Below are positions 32,959 through 42,122 of a stretch of DNA of 43,464 nt, one piece after another. Location: assembly GCF_000372745.1 (NCBI RefSeq), contig NZ_KB889690.1:1-43464 (forward strand), written 5' to 3'. The notes under the pieces were generated by a model. That model made no database searches, was not told the DNA's origin, and saw only the letters and a program-made list of their open reading frames with translations. Each line of letters starts with the position of its first letter. Positions within the stretch are counted from its first letter, which is position 1. Both the position numbers and the translations under genes were made by a program. The stretch is from Embleya scabrispora DSM 41855. GTDB lineage: Bacteria; Actinomycetota; Actinomycetes; Streptomycetales; Streptomycetaceae.

Positions 32959-34770
32959 GTGATCCGCTCTGTTCGTCGCGCCATGGCGTTGGGTACGGCG
33001 CTCGGGCTCGCATTGACCATTCCGGGAGTGGCGTCCGCGCACCCCGGCGAGTCGACCGGCCCGCCGTCCAAGCAGCCGGTGGCCACGGGCTGGGGCGGCG
33101 CGGTCTCCAGCGTCGACCCCGACGCCACCCGGATCGGTCTGGACGTGCTGCGCCGCGGCGGCAACGCGGTGGACGCCGCGGTGGCCACCGCCGCCGCCCT
33201 GGGTGTCACCGAGCCCTACTCGTCCGGGATCGGCGGCGGTGGCTACTTCGTCTACTACGACGCGCGCAGCCGCACGGTGCGCACCCTGGACGGCCGCGAG
33301 ACGGCGCCCGCGAAGATGGACAAGGACGCGTTCCTCGACCCGGCCACCGGGCTGCCGATCCCGTTCGACCAGGGGGTCAACTCGGGGCTCTCGGTGGGCA
33401 TTCCAGGCACCCCGCAGACCTGGAACACCGCGCTGCGCAAGTGGGGCACCACCAACCTGCGCGCGGCGCTGGAGCCCGCGCGGGCGCTGGCCGAGCGCGG
33501 GTTCGTGGTCGACCAGACCTTCCACGACCAGACCGCGGCGAACGCGACCCGGTTCGACGACATCACCCCGACCGCCCGGCTGTTCCTGCCCGACGGGCAG
33601 CCGCCGGTCGTGGGCAGCGTGTTCCGCAACCCGGACCTGGCCCGCACCTACGAGCAACTGGGCCGCAACGGCGTGGACTGGTTCTACCGGGGCGGGCTCG
33701 GCCGCGAGGTGGTGCACACCGCGCAACAACCGCCGGTGGCGCCGGGCGCGGACCGGGTCTTTCGGCCTGGCCTGATCGACGCCGGCGACCTGGCCCGCTA
33801 CCGGGTCCTGGACCAGCGGCCCACGCACATCGACTTCCGCGGGCTGGACGTCTACGGCATGGCGCCGTCCTCGTCGGGCGGATCCACGGTGGGCGAGGCG
33901 CTCAACATCCTGGAGACCACCGACCCGCGTCGGCAGGACGAGGTCACCGCGACGCACTACTACCTGGAGGCGTCCCGCCTGGCGTTCGCCGACCGCAACC
34001 GTTACGTCGGCGACCCCGCCGCCGTGGACGTGCCACTGCGCGGCCTGCTCGCGGACGGCTACGCGAGGGAACGCGCGTGCCTGATCGACCCGGACCACGC
34101 GGCGGTGAGTCCGGTCCCACCGGGTGACCCGACGCCGCCGTACGACCGGGGCTGCCGTCCCGCCGGCACGCCGGAGGCGAGTGAGCCGGTCGAGGGGTTG
34201 TCCACGACCCACCTGGTCACCGCCGACCGCTGGGGCAACGTGGTGTCGTACACGCTGACCATCGAGCAGACCGGGGGCAGCGCGATCACCGTGCCCGGTC
34301 GCGGGTTCCTGCTGAACAACGAGCTGACCGACTTCAATTTCGCGCCGCTGACCCCCGGTGTGTACGACCCGAACCTGCCCGCGCCCGGCAAGCGCCCGCG
34401 CAGCAGCATGTCGCCCACCATCGTGCTCCGCGACGGCCGCCCGTTCATCGCGGTCGGCTCGCCCGGCGGCGCGACCATCATCACCACGGTGCTCCAGGTG
34501 CTGACCGGGCGCCTGGACCGGGGTCTGTCGCTGCCGCAGGCGGTCGCCGCGCCGCGGTTGTCCCAGCGCAACGGGGCGGCCACCGAGGTCGAACCCGGGG
34601 TGCCCGCCCCGCTGCGCGCGGCCCTGGAGCAACGTGGGCATGTGCTCAAGGCGAATCCGGAGATCGGCGCCGCCGCCGCGCTCGAGTTCCTCCCGGGTGG
34701 TCGGATCCAGGCCGTCGCGGAGCCCACCCGCCGCGGCGGCGGCGCGGCGGGAGTGATCCACCCCGACTGA
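32959..34770 (+). CDS. ggt: Secreted gamma-glutamyltransferase
   Basis: This exported enzyme cleaves gamma-glutamyl bonds (glutathione, gamma-Glu peptides, glutamine) outside the membrane, yielding glutamate or transferring it. The 603-residue precursor has a signal peptide (RRAMALGTALGLALTIPGVASA, cut near 27). The self-cleavage point and new N-terminal nucleophile is T416 in GLSTTHLVT. The substrate loops YSSGIGGGGYFVYYD (with the R of DGRETAP binding the alpha-carboxylate) and PSSSGG (303-308) are present, as is NNELTDFNF. GTG at 32959 follows GGAGG. Its product would supply the glutamate uptake and sensing island 4 kb to the left, which is my inference. Confidence 0.95.
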   Translation: MIRSVRRAMALGTALGLALTIPGVASAHPGESTGPPSKQPVATGWGGAVSSVDPDATRIGLDVLRRGGNAVDAAVATAAALGVTEPYSSGIGGGGYFVYYDARSRTVRTLDGRETAPAKMDKDAFLDPATGLPIPFDQGVNSGLSVGIPGTPQTWNTALRKWGTTNLRAALEPARALAERGFVVDQTFHDQTAANATRFDDITPTARLFLPDGQPPVVGSVFRNPDLARTYEQLGRNGVDWFYRGGLGREVVHTAQQPPVAPGADRVFRPGLIDAGDLARYRVLDQRPTHIDFRGLDVYGMAPSSSGGSTVGEALNILETTDPRRQDEVTATHYYLEASRLAFADRNRYVGDPAAVDVPLRGLLADGYARERACLIDPDHAAVSPVPPGDPTPPYDRGCRPAGTPEASEPVEGLSTTHLVTADRWGNVVSYTLTIEQTGGSAITVPGRGFLLNNELTDFNFAPLTPGVYDPNLPAPGKRPRSSMSPTIVLRDGRPFIAVGSPGGATIITTVLQVLTGRLDRGLSLPQAVAAPRLSQRNGAATEVEPGVPAPLRAALEQRGHVLKANPEIGAAAALEFLPGGRIQAVAEPTRRGGGAAGVIHPD

Positions 34771-34810
34771 TAACAGGCTCACCCGACGGGCGGGCCCCGC
34801 AGTGCGCGAG

Positions 34811-34842
34811 CGCGGCCCCGGTGGAAACCCACCGGGGCCGCG
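34811..34842 (+). terminator. Terminator of ggt
   Basis: CGCGGCCCCGGTGG pairs perfectly with CCACCGGGGCCGCG around a 4-base loop. It sits between ggt and dapF, which starts 26 bases later. Confidence 0.8.
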
Positions 34843-34867
34843 CCAGGACACGCCCTAGGATTGTCGG

Positions 34868-35722
34868 GTGAGCACTCTGCACTTCTTCAAGGGCCACGGC
34901 ACCGAGAACGACTTCGTGATCGTGCCGGACGCGGACGGCGAGTTCGCCCCGACCGCCGAGCAGGTCGCCGCGCTGTGCGATCGGCGCGCGGGCATCGGCG
35001 GCGACGGCCTGCTCCGGGTGGTGCGTTCGGCCAAGGATCCGGCCGCCGAGCACATGGCCGGCGAGGCCGAGTGGTTCATGGACTACCGCAACTCCGACGG
35101 GTCGATCGCCGAGATGTGCGGCAACGGTGTGCGGGTGTTCGCCCGGCACCTGGTCGAGCAGGGCCTGGCCGATGCGGGCGAGTTGCGGGTGGCCACCCGC
35201 GGCGGGGTCAAGACGGTCACCGTGCCGATCGAGGGCCCGGTCACGGTGGACATGGGTGTGCCCCGGCTGCCCGACTCCGCCGGCATCGGGGTGGATGTCG
35301 AGGGGCTGGTGCGGCCCGCGACCAACGTCGACATGGGCAACCCGCACGCCGTGGTGTTCGTCGAGGACCTGGCCCAGGCGGGCAACCTGTACACGGCGCC
35401 GGCGGTATCCCCCGCGGGGGCGTATCCCGACGGCGTCAATGTCGAGTTCGTGGTGCGCCGGGCGCCGGGGCACGTGGCGATGCGGGTGCACGAGCGCGGC
35501 TCCGGGGAGACCCGGTCGTGCGGAACCGGGGCGTGCGCGGTGATGGTCGCCGCGGCGCGGGCCGACGGCGCGGAGCCGACCGTGACCGGCGAACCGGTCA
35601 CCTACACCGTGGACCTCCCGGGCGGTCGGCTGGTGATCACCGAGCGCGTGGACGGCCATATCGAGATGGCCGGTCCGGCCGTGATCGTCGCCGAGGGACG
35701 GGTCGACCTCGACCGACTGTGA
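34868..35722 (+). CDS. dapF: Diaminopimelate epimerase
   Basis: DapF interconverts LL- and meso-diaminopimelate for lysine and peptidoglycan synthesis. In this 284-residue protein the two catalytic Cys are in AEMCGNGVRVFA (C84) and TRSCGTGACAV (C218), with the usual HGTENDFVIV start, DGLLRV and the substrate-binding NPHAVVFV. The start is GTG at 34868 just after GTCGG. Streptomyces walls use LL-DAP, so the enzyme serves mainly lysine and the LL/meso balance. It is preceded by the ggt terminator, so its promoter must lie within the hairpin-to-start gap or transcription must read through. Confidence 0.97.
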   Translation: MSTLHFFKGHGTENDFVIVPDADGEFAPTAEQVAALCDRRAGIGGDGLLRVVRSAKDPAAEHMAGEAEWFMDYRNSDGSIAEMCGNGVRVFARHLVEQGLADAGELRVATRGGVKTVTVPIEGPVTVDMGVPRLPDSAGIGVDVEGLVRPATNVDMGNPHAVVFVEDLAQAGNLYTAPAVSPAGAYPDGVNVEFVVRRAPGHVAMRVHERGSGETRSCGTGACAVMVAAARADGAEPTVTGEPVTYTVDLPGGRLVITERVDGHIEMAGPAVIVAEGRVDLDRL

Positions 35723-35840
35723 GAGCCGACCCGCCCGGCGTCGCCGTGCGGGCGTCCTCCCGCGCCCTGTGCATGTCCGATCCTCCGTGATAGGTCTTGT
35801 ATGACCTTGTCAAGCAATGCCGTCATGGGGAGACACCAGC

Positions 35841-36584
35841 ATGAGCAGCATGGACACGGCACGTGACACCACCCGCGCGGTGAAGAAAACCGTGCAGGCG
35901 GCAGGAGCCTTCTTCTTCGCGCCGCACACGGTCGAGCGCGGTGCGGAACTGGGCCTGGACGGCGTGACCCTGTACATCGCCGGTCGCGGCGGGGTGCTGG
36001 GTGACGTGGACGACGACACGGTGGTTCGCGCGTTCCACCACTTCACCGCCGAGACCCTGCTCCAGCTGTGGGAGGCGGGCCGCAAGATCGCGCCGCCCGC
36101 GCAGGTGGGCGAGCTGTACGCGGACTGTGCCCGGGCGTGGGGCCGCGCCCACCTCGCGGACCTGCCCGAAGTGGAGCGGCTGGCCGAGATCACCACCTCG
36201 ATCGTGCGCGCCAACGATCTGGGCGACCTGGCTCCGCTGTATTCGGCCTGGCGCGGTGTACTTCTTCCGGATGACGCGCCCGCCCGCCTCGCGCAGAACC
36301 TGCAGACGCTGCGCGAGCACCGGGGCGGGCTGCACATCCTGGCGCTGGCCGCCCATCGCCTCACCCCACTCCAGGCGCAAATGGCCGAGGGGAGCCCGTA
36401 CCTGGAGTTCTACGGGCACCGGAAGCCGTTTCCCGAGGTCACGGCCGATGTGGCGGAGCGGTACCGGGCCGCGGAGGAGCTCACCGACGAACTCGTGGCG
36501 GCCGGTTACGCGGTCCTGGACGAGGCCGAGGCGGCCGACTTCGCCGCGTTCGCACCGGCTCTGGGCGCCCGCTTGGCGCACTGA
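35841..36584 (+). CDS. SCO6745-family HTH-like protein
   Basis: The 247-residue, mostly helical protein belongs to the conserved actinobacterial family called SCO6745 in automated annotation. Visible marks are FFFAPHTVERGAELGLDGVT, the YIAGRGGVLGDVDDDTVVRAF stretch with an acidic cluster, LLQLWEAGRKIAPPAQVGEL, and LAALAAHRLTPLQAQ-like LALAAHRLTPLQAQMAEG, which fits a helix-turn-helix-like unit. No enzyme motif is recognised and no function is known. ATG at 35841 has GGGAG 8 bases upstream; ATG at 35817 extends it by 8 unconserved residues. Confidence 0.8.
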   Translation: MSSMDTARDTTRAVKKTVQAAGAFFFAPHTVERGAELGLDGVTLYIAGRGGVLGDVDDDTVVRAFHHFTAETLLQLWEAGRKIAPPAQVGELYADCARAWGRAHLADLPEVERLAEITTSIVRANDLGDLAPLYSAWRGVLLPDDAPARLAQNLQTLREHRGGLHILALAAHRLTPLQAQMAEGSPYLEFYGHRKPFPEVTADVAERYRAAEELTDELVAAGYAVLDEAEAADFAAFAPALGARLAH

Positions 36585-36614
36585 CGCGAGGGGTCGGTCC
36601 CGGTACCGGGGTCC

Positions 36615-36670
36615 GGGAGAACCCCTAGGCGGATCCTGCCTGGAGGTGGACCGCCTCGGGGGTTTCTCCT
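36615..36670 (+). terminator. Long-stem terminator after the SCO6745-like gene
   Basis: GGAGAA-CCCC-TA-GGCGG pairs with CCGCC-TC-GGGG-GTTTCTCC around an 18-base loop; two small bulges interrupt the stem. Confidence 0.6.
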
Positions 36671-36809
36671 GCCAGGGAAGGACCCGCCTTACCCGACGCC
36701 GGACCGACGCGGGGCGGGGGCATGTCTTCCTAGCCTTGAGGCATCAGTAAAGCGGGGGAGTGGTCGTGCGTTCGGGCGGCGGACCCCGCCCCGACCCCAA
36801 GGAGAAACC

Positions 36810-37523
36810 ATGTCTGCCCGCAACCGTCGATTGGCTCTGCTGGCCCCGCTGGTCGCACTTCCGCTGGTGCTCACCGCGTGCGAGTTCAACGTGGACAGCG
36901 ATGGGCACGGGGCGGAGAAGAAGACCACGTCCTACGACGTGTCGCAGAACGTGCGTTCGCTCAAGGTGGACAGCAACGCGGGCAACGTCAAGGTGACGGA
37001 AGCCGACGTCAAGACGGTCAAGGTGACCGAGAAACAGCACTACGACAACACGGCGCCGACGACCACGCACAACGTGGACGGCAACGGGCAGCTGGTCCTC
37101 GACTACGACTGCGCGAGCAAGAAGGCGTGCTTCGTGGCGTACGAGGTGACCATCCCGCGCGGGGGCGCCGCGCTCGACATCCGTACCGACGCGGGCAACG
37201 TGACCCTGCGCGATGTGACCGGGACGCTCAACCTGCACACCAGCGCGGGCAAGATCGACGGCGAGGGGGTCACCTCGGCGAAGGTGACCGCACAGACCAG
37301 TGCCGGGTCGATCGACCTGACCTTCACCAAGGCGCCGACCGATGTGGACGCCAAGACCAACGCGGGTCGGGCGACGGTGCGGGTGCCGGGTGGGCAGCAG
37401 TACGCGGCGGACGTGTCGACCACGATCGGCGACACCGACGTCAAGGTCTCGCGCAACGACCAGTCGCAGCACAAGGTCAAGGTGCACACCGACGCGGGCC
37501 AGGCGCGGTTGCTGACCTCGTGA
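36810..37523 (+). CDS. DUF4097 beta-helix lipoprotein
   Basis: The 237-residue lipoprotein has its signal ending LVLTAC (Cys24). The mature part shows repeated short beta-strand units with the pattern DSNAGNVKVTEADVKTVKV, DIRTDAGNVTLRDVTG, HTSAGKIDGEGVTSAKV, QTSAGSIDLTF and HTDAGQARLLTS. A T-x-A-G-x-x every 20-25 residues is typical of DUF4097 (adhesin-like) right-handed beta-helix proteins. A CxxxxxC (CASKKAC) may form a disulfide. The role is unknown; such proteins are often cell-envelope stress or surface components. ATG at 36810 has AAGGAG 6 bases upstream. Confidence 0.88.
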   Translation: MSARNRRLALLAPLVALPLVLTACEFNVDSDGHGAEKKTTSYDVSQNVRSLKVDSNAGNVKVTEADVKTVKVTEKQHYDNTAPTTTHNVDGNGQLVLDYDCASKKACFVAYEVTIPRGGAALDIRTDAGNVTLRDVTGTLNLHTSAGKIDGEGVTSAKVTAQTSAGSIDLTFTKAPTDVDAKTNAGRATVRVPGGQQYAADVSTTIGDTDVKVSRNDQSQHKVKVHTDAGQARLLTS

Positions 37524-37689
37524 GGTCGAGGGCTCGGCGGGGTCGCCGGTCCCGGCGTCGACCGCGTCCGGGCCGGTCGGCGGACGAACCGGCGAAAACC
37601 CGGATGCCCGTGTGCGGGCCGTCGTGGGACCATCATGACGGCCGCCCCGGGGAATGGAGCGGCCCGCCGACTACGTTGAACAGGACGAT

Positions 37690-39195
37690 ATGACTTCTCG
37701 CTCACACCGCGCCGGACACGACGACACGGACTCGACTCCCCCATTCGACGACGCCGACGGCTTCGACGACGGAGCGGCCTTCGACGGATTCGGAACGGGC
37801 GATGACGTCGGGGTCGGTCCGCTCGACTACGACGGCGACCAGTTCGACCGTGAGGAGCGCAGCGCGCTCCGCCGGATCGCCGGTCTCTCCACCGAGTTGA
37901 CCGATGTCACCGAGGTCGAATACCGACAGCTTCGCCTGGAACGGGTCGTGTTGGTCGGGGTCTGGACCGACGGGACCGCCGCGGATGCCGAATACTCGCT
38001 CAAGGAACTCGCCGCGCTCGCGGAGACCGCGGGCTCGGAGGTGCTGGACGGGCTGATCCAGCGCCGCGACAAGCCGGACCCGGCGACCTACATCGGGTCC
38101 GGAAAGGCCAAGGAACTGCGCGACGTGGTGATCGCCACGGGCGCGGACACCGTGGTCTGCGACGGTGAGCTGACCCCGGGTCAGCTCATTCAGCTCGAAG
38201 ACGTGGTCAAGGTCAAGGTCGTGGACCGCACGGCGTTGATCCTGGACATCTTCGCGCAGCACGCCAAGTCCCGAGAGGGCAAGGCGCAGGTCTCGCTGGC
38301 GCAGATGCAGTACATGCTGCCGCGCCTGCGTGGCTGGGGTGCCTCGCTGTCGCGCCAGATGGGTGGCGGCGGCGGTGGCGGCATGGCCACGCGTGGTCCC
38401 GGTGAGACGAAGATCGAGACCGATCGTCGGCGCATCCGGGAGAAGATGGCCAAGATGCGCCGCGAGATCGCGGACATGAAGAAGGCCCGGGACACCAAGC
38501 GGCAGGAGCGGCGGCGCAACGCCATCCCGTCGGTGGCCATCGCGGGTTACACGAACGCCGGCAAGTCCTCGATCCTGAACCGGTTGACCGGTGCGGGCGT
38601 GCTGGTGGAGAACGCGCTGTTCGCGACGCTGGATCCGACGGTGCGCCGGGCCGAGACGCCCAGCGGTCGCGGGTACACGCTCGCCGACACGGTCGGTTTC
38701 GTGCGGCATCTGCCGCACCAGCTGGTCGAGGCTTTCCGCTCCACCCTGGAAGAGGTCGCCGACGCGGATCTGATCCTGCACGTGGTGGACGGCTCCGACC
38801 CCACGCCGGAGGCCCAACTGGCGGCCGTGCGTGAGGTGTTCACCGAGGTCGAGGCGCACAAGGTGCGTGAGATCGTGGTGGTGAACAAGGCGGACGCGGC
38901 CGATCCGGAGGTGCTGGCACGGCTGTTGCGTCGGGAGAAGCACGCGATCGTGGTGTCGGCCCGTACCGGGCAGGGCATGGACGAGCTGCTCGCGTTGATC
39001 GACGAGGAACTGCCGCGCCCGGATGTCGAGGTCGAGGTGGTCGTGCCGTACGAGCGCGGCGATCTGGTGGCCAAGGTGCATGCCACCGGTGAGCTGTTGG
39101 CCACCGAGCACCGCGAGGCGGGCACGTGGTTGCACGCCCGGGTGGGCCGGCAACTCGCCGCCGAGTTGGAGCGGTTCGTGGTCGCCAAGCGCTGA
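37690..39195 (+). CDS. hflX: GTPase HflX
   Basis: HflX is a ribosome-associated GTPase that splits or rescues stalled 70S ribosomes, especially under stress. The 501-residue protein has an acidic N-terminal extension, the HflX domain (RLERVVLVGVWTDG, PATYIGSGKAKEL, VVCDGELTPGQLIQLEDV) and the glycine-rich linker MGGGGGGGMATRGPGETKIE. A coiled-coil, then the G domain (G1 GYTNAGKSS, G3 DTVGFV, G4 NKAD) and a C-terminal tail follow. ATG at 37690 has AGGA 5 bases upstream and gives the MTSRSHRAG start; ATG at 37654 would add 12 residues. A strong terminator follows. Confidence 0.96.
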   Translation: MTSRSHRAGHDDTDSTPPFDDADGFDDGAAFDGFGTGDDVGVGPLDYDGDQFDREERSALRRIAGLSTELTDVTEVEYRQLRLERVVLVGVWTDGTAADAEYSLKELAALAETAGSEVLDGLIQRRDKPDPATYIGSGKAKELRDVVIATGADTVVCDGELTPGQLIQLEDVVKVKVVDRTALILDIFAQHAKSREGKAQVSLAQMQYMLPRLRGWGASLSRQMGGGGGGGMATRGPGETKIETDRRRIREKMAKMRREIADMKKARDTKRQERRRNAIPSVAIAGYTNAGKSSILNRLTGAGVLVENALFATLDPTVRRAETPSGRGYTLADTVGFVRHLPHQLVEAFRSTLEEVADADLILHVVDGSDPTPEAQLAAVREVFTEVEAHKVREIVVVNKADAADPEVLARLLRREKHAIVVSARTGQGMDELLALIDEELPRPDVEVEVVVPYERGDLVAKVHATGELLATEHREAGTWLHARVGRQLAAELERFVVAKR

Positions 39196-39217
39196 CCACC
39201 GGCCGTCGCGGTGACGT

Positions 39218-39256
39218 GGCCCGGGCCGCACACGATTTGCGTGTGCGGCCCGGGCC
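39218..39256 (+). terminator. Bidirectional terminator after hflX, 16-bp perfect stem
   Basis: GGCCCGGGCCGCACAC pairs with GTGTGCGGCCCGGGCC over a 7-base loop and is followed by TTTGTC. It separates hflX from the converging protease gene. Confidence 0.88.
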
Positions 39257-39291
39257 TTTGTCGTGTCCGTGGGACGGCCGCGCCCGCGTGC

Positions 39292-40374
39292 TCAGCGTTT
39301 GCGTTTGAGGTTGTCCAGCATGCGGCGGGCGTCCTGGTCCAGGTAGGGGCCGGCGATCCAGGTGTGTCCGGCGCCGCTGAGCGCGCTGTTGCCGATCAGC
39401 CGCAGGGTGCCGTCGGGGGCGGTGGCGTACCAGCCGCCGCCGCTGGCGCCGGCGGTCATGGTGCAGCCGATGCGCAGCAGGGGCGGGCTGTTCGGGTCGA
39501 CGGTCATCCGGCGCGGGTCCTGGGTGCAGGCGAACATGGTCAGCCCGTCGAACGGGGCGTCCTGCGGGTAGCCGTACGCGCCGGCGGCGGTCAGGTCGCG
39601 CGGGGCGTCGAACCACATCTGCAGGGCGCGGCCGACGACCTCCTCCAGGCTGCGTGCGCTGCGGTCGGGGTTCTTGACCTCGACCACCGCGTAGTCGTAG
39701 GCGGTGGCGGGTGACGTGGAGTTCGTGCCGCCGGCGCGCCACTGGTCGGAGGTGGACACCGAGGTCGCCCACCATTGGCCGAACGGCGCGACCGGACCCG
39801 GGTTGCCGAGGTTGGCCAGGGTGCCCTGGCCGCTGCTGTTGAAGGCCGGCACGAATTGCAGGCTGGTGAACCAGGTGCCGCCGCGGCCGGCGTGGACGCA
39901 GTGGCCGGCGGTCCAGACCAGGTTGCTGCGGCCGGGGCGTTTGGGGTCGGCGACCACGGTGCCGGAGCAGACGGAGGGGCCGTCGGGGGCTTCGAAGAAG
40001 AGTTTGCCGGCGGCGATGGTGCCGGCCTCGCCGGTGTAGGGGCGGACCACCGGGCGGGCCTGGACGGGTGGCGGCTTGGCCTCGGCGAGCACCTCGGGCA
40101 GGGGTCCTCGGGAGGCTTGTGGGCCGGGTCGGTCGGGTGCCGCGGTCGGGGCGGGCGGGCCGTCCTCGCCCCTGGGGTCGCGGGGCTTGGCCCGGCTCAT
40201 GCGTTCCGGGGTCCAGTGCGCGGGATCGCCGGGATCCGCGAGCGCCTCCGGGCCTCTGCCGTTGCCGTCGTCCTTGCCGACTCCGGTGAGTGTCAGTGCC
40301 ATGACGGTGCCCGTCACCAGCAGCGACACCGCCACCGTCAGCGTGACGAACAGCGTGCGAACGCCGCGCGTCAA
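39292..40374 (-). CDS. Exported trypsin-like serine peptidase
   Basis: The 360-residue protein is predicted to act outside the cell. It has a signal-anchor at 4-30 (GVRTLFVTLTVAVSLLVTGT, then VMALTLTG), a Pro/Arg-rich linker, and a chymotrypsin-fold catalytic domain with triad H158 (WTAGHC), D227 (YDYAVVE) and S311 (TAGASGGGW). Two Cys pairs (CSGT/GHC and ACTQ/IGC) fit disulfides. The order and spacing are those of the glutamyl-endopeptidase-like trypsin family in actinomycetes. The start is TTG at 40374, because GGGGAGG lies 8 bases upstream; a longer open frame to 40515 lacks one. The terminator at 39218 lies just beyond its end. Confidence 0.88.
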   Translation of the reverse strand: MTRGVRTLFVTLTVAVSLLVTGTVMALTLTGVGKDDGNGRGPEALADPGDPAHWTPERMSRAKPRDPRGEDGPPAPTAAPDRPGPQASRGPLPEVLAEAKPPPVQARPVVRPYTGEAGTIAAGKLFFEAPDGPSVCSGTVVADPKRPGRSNLVWTAGHCVHAGRGGTWFTSLQFVPAFNSSGQGTLANLGNPGPVAPFGQWWATSVSTSDQWRAGGTNSTSPATAYDYAVVEVKNPDRSARSLEEVVGRALQMWFDAPRDLTAAGAYGYPQDAPFDGLTMFACTQDPRRMTVDPNSPPLLRIGCTMTAGASGGGWYATAPDGTLRLIGNSALSGAGHTWIAGPYLDQDARRMLDNLKRKR

Positions 40375-40536
40375 GCGCCTACCTCCCCGTGCGCGCCCCC
40401 GTATATGACGGCCCGACAGTATCGGAGGGCGTCGCGGCCGTGATCGGGCGGCGGTTCGGTCGTTGTTCGGGGCAGGGGACGTCGATCCGGCGATTGTCAC
40501 TCGTTGTGGTGACAACTTTGCCCCGAGTCATCACCA

Positions 40537-40555
40537 TGAGGTAAGCCTTACCTAA
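40537..40555. promoter_or_regulatory. Iron box (DmdR/IdeR-type operator)
   Basis: TGAGGTAAGCCTTACCTAA is a near-perfect 19-bp palindrome that matches TTAGGTTAGGCTCACCTAA, the site bound by Fe2+-DmdR1/IdeR repressors of actinomycetes. It lies 31 bp before the aminotransferase start, overlapping its promoter. Confidence 0.88.
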
Positions 40556-40586
40556 ATTTCGATCGCCTTGTGGAGGTGCCGCAGTC

Positions 40587-42122
40587 ATGACCGCCGCCCT
40601 GACCAGGCCGGACGACCGCTCCGGCACCGAGAATTCGGCGCCGGGCGCGGCGCCGGCGGACGCCGCTCCCGTCGACACCGCTCCCGTCGACGCCGCTTGC
40701 GTGGACACCGCGCCTGCGGACCCCGGGCCGATCGGTCGCCAGCGCTCGCGACCGCCGGCCGACGGGCCGGGGATCCTGCGCCGGCAGGCCGCCCGCGAGT
40801 CCTCGGCGCGCACGTACGCGCGCTCGTTGCCGATCGTGCCGGTGCGGGCCCGGGGGATGACCGTCGAGGGCGCCGACGGCCGGCGCTACCTCGACTGCCT
40901 CTCCGGCGCCGGCACGCTCGCGCTCGGCCACAACCACCCCGCGGTGCTCGCGGCGATCCGCGGCGTGTTGGACACCGGCGCGCCGCTGCACGTGCTCGAC
41001 CTGGCCACCCCGGTCAAGGACCGCTTCGTGGAGGAGCTGTTCGCGACGCTGCCGCCGGAGTTGGCGCGAGGCGGGCGGATCCAGTTCTGCGGGCCGGCCG
41101 GCACCGACGCGGTGGAGGCGGCGCTGAAGCTGGTGCGGACCGCGACCGGACGGCGCGGGGTGGTCGCGTTCACCGGCGCCTACCACGGGATGACCGAGGG
41201 CGCGCTGGCGGTCAGCGGGGACACCGCGATCCGCGACGCGACCGGCGCGGGCACCGGCGACACCGTGCGGCTGCCCTTCCCGCAGCGATATCGCTGTCCG
41301 TTCGGCACCGGCGGCGACGAGGGCGAGCGGGTGGCCGCGCACTACGCACGCACGCTCCTGGAGGATCCCAGCGGCGGGGTGCCGGCGCCCGCCGGGATGA
41401 TCGTGGAGCCGGTGCAGGGCGAGGGCGGGGTGCTGCCGGCGCCGGACGGCTGGCTGCGCGAGATGCGCCGGCTGACCGCGGAGCGCGGCATCGCGTTGAT
41501 CGCCGACGAGGTACAGACCGGCCTGGGCCGGACCGGCGCGATGTGGGGCGTGGACCACGCCGGTGTGGTGCCGGACGTGATGGTGATCTCCAAGGCGATC
41601 GGCGGCAGCCTGCCGCTCGCGGTGGTGGTCTATCGCGCCGAGCTGGACCACTGGTGGCCCGGTGCGCACGCCGGTACCTTCCGCGGCAACCAGCTCGCGA
41701 TGGCGGCGGGCACCGCGACGATCGCCTTCGTGCGCGAGCACCGCCTGCACGAGCGGGCGGCCCGGCTGGGGGCCCGGCTCGCGGGCGTGCTGCGCGACCT
41801 GATGCCCGGTCAGCCGGCGATCGGCGACGTGCGCGGGCGCGGGCTGATGCTCGGCGTGGAGATCGTCGAGCCGGACGTCGGCGCGGACGCGTGCGGTGCC
41901 CGGCCCGCTGCGCCGGCGCTGGCGCTCGCGGTGCGCCGTGAGGCGCTGGGGCGGGGGCTGATCGTCGAGTTGGGCGGGCGGCACGACAGCGTGGTGCGGC
42001 TGCTGCCGCCGCTGACGATGACCGACGTGCAGGCGGACGCGGTGTTGGAGCGGCTGGCGGACGCGATCGAGGCGGCCCGGGCCGGGCAGGCGACCTCGAC
42101 CGCCGCGACGGAGTCGGCGTGA
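40587..42122 (+). CDS. Diaminobutyrate-2-oxoglutarate aminotransferase
   Basis: This is predicted to convert aspartate-semialdehyde and glutamate into L-2,4-diaminobutyrate with PLP. The 511-residue class III aminotransferase has an Ala/Pro/Asp-rich repetitive N-terminus (1-60, with APVDTAPVD units) before the core. In the core are GPAGTDAVEAALKLVR, FTGAYHGMTEGALAVSG, IADEVQTGLGRTG and the PLP-binding K336 in VISKAIGGSLPLAVVVY, which is the pattern of siderophore-linked DABA aminotransferases (RhbA type). GGAGG lies 9 bases upstream of ATG 40587. It overlaps the decarboxylase gene by 4 bases and is preceded by the iron box, so it is the first gene of an iron-repressed operon. Confidence 0.88.
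   Translation: MTAALTRPDDRSGTENSAPGAAPADAAPVDTAPVDAACVDTAPADPGPIGRQRSRPPADGPGILRRQAARESSARTYARSLPIVPVRARGMTVEGADGRRYLDCLSGAGTLALGHNHPAVLAAIRGVLDTGAPLHVLDLATPVKDRFVEELFATLPPELARGGRIQFCGPAGTDAVEAALKLVRTATGRRGVVAFTGAYHGMTEGALAVSGDTAIRDATGAGTGDTVRLPFPQRYRCPFGTGGDEGERVAAHYARTLLEDPSGGVPAPAGMIVEPVQGEGGVLPAPDGWLREMRRLTAERGIALIADEVQTGLGRTGAMWGVDHAGVVPDVMVISKAIGGSLPLAVVVYRAELDHWWPGAHAGTFRGNQLAMAAGTATIAFVREHRLHERAARLGARLAGVLRDLMPGQPAIGDVRGRGLMLGVEIVEPDVGADACGARPAAPALALAVRREALGRGLIVELGGRHDSVVRLLPPLTMTDVQADAVLERLADAIEAARAGQATSTAATESA

Noticed and set aside
31741-34851. Leftward open frame of 1036 codons opposite miaA and ggt
   Set aside because: Both overlapped rightward genes are unmistakable, and the long frame has no ribosome site and no recognisable domain.
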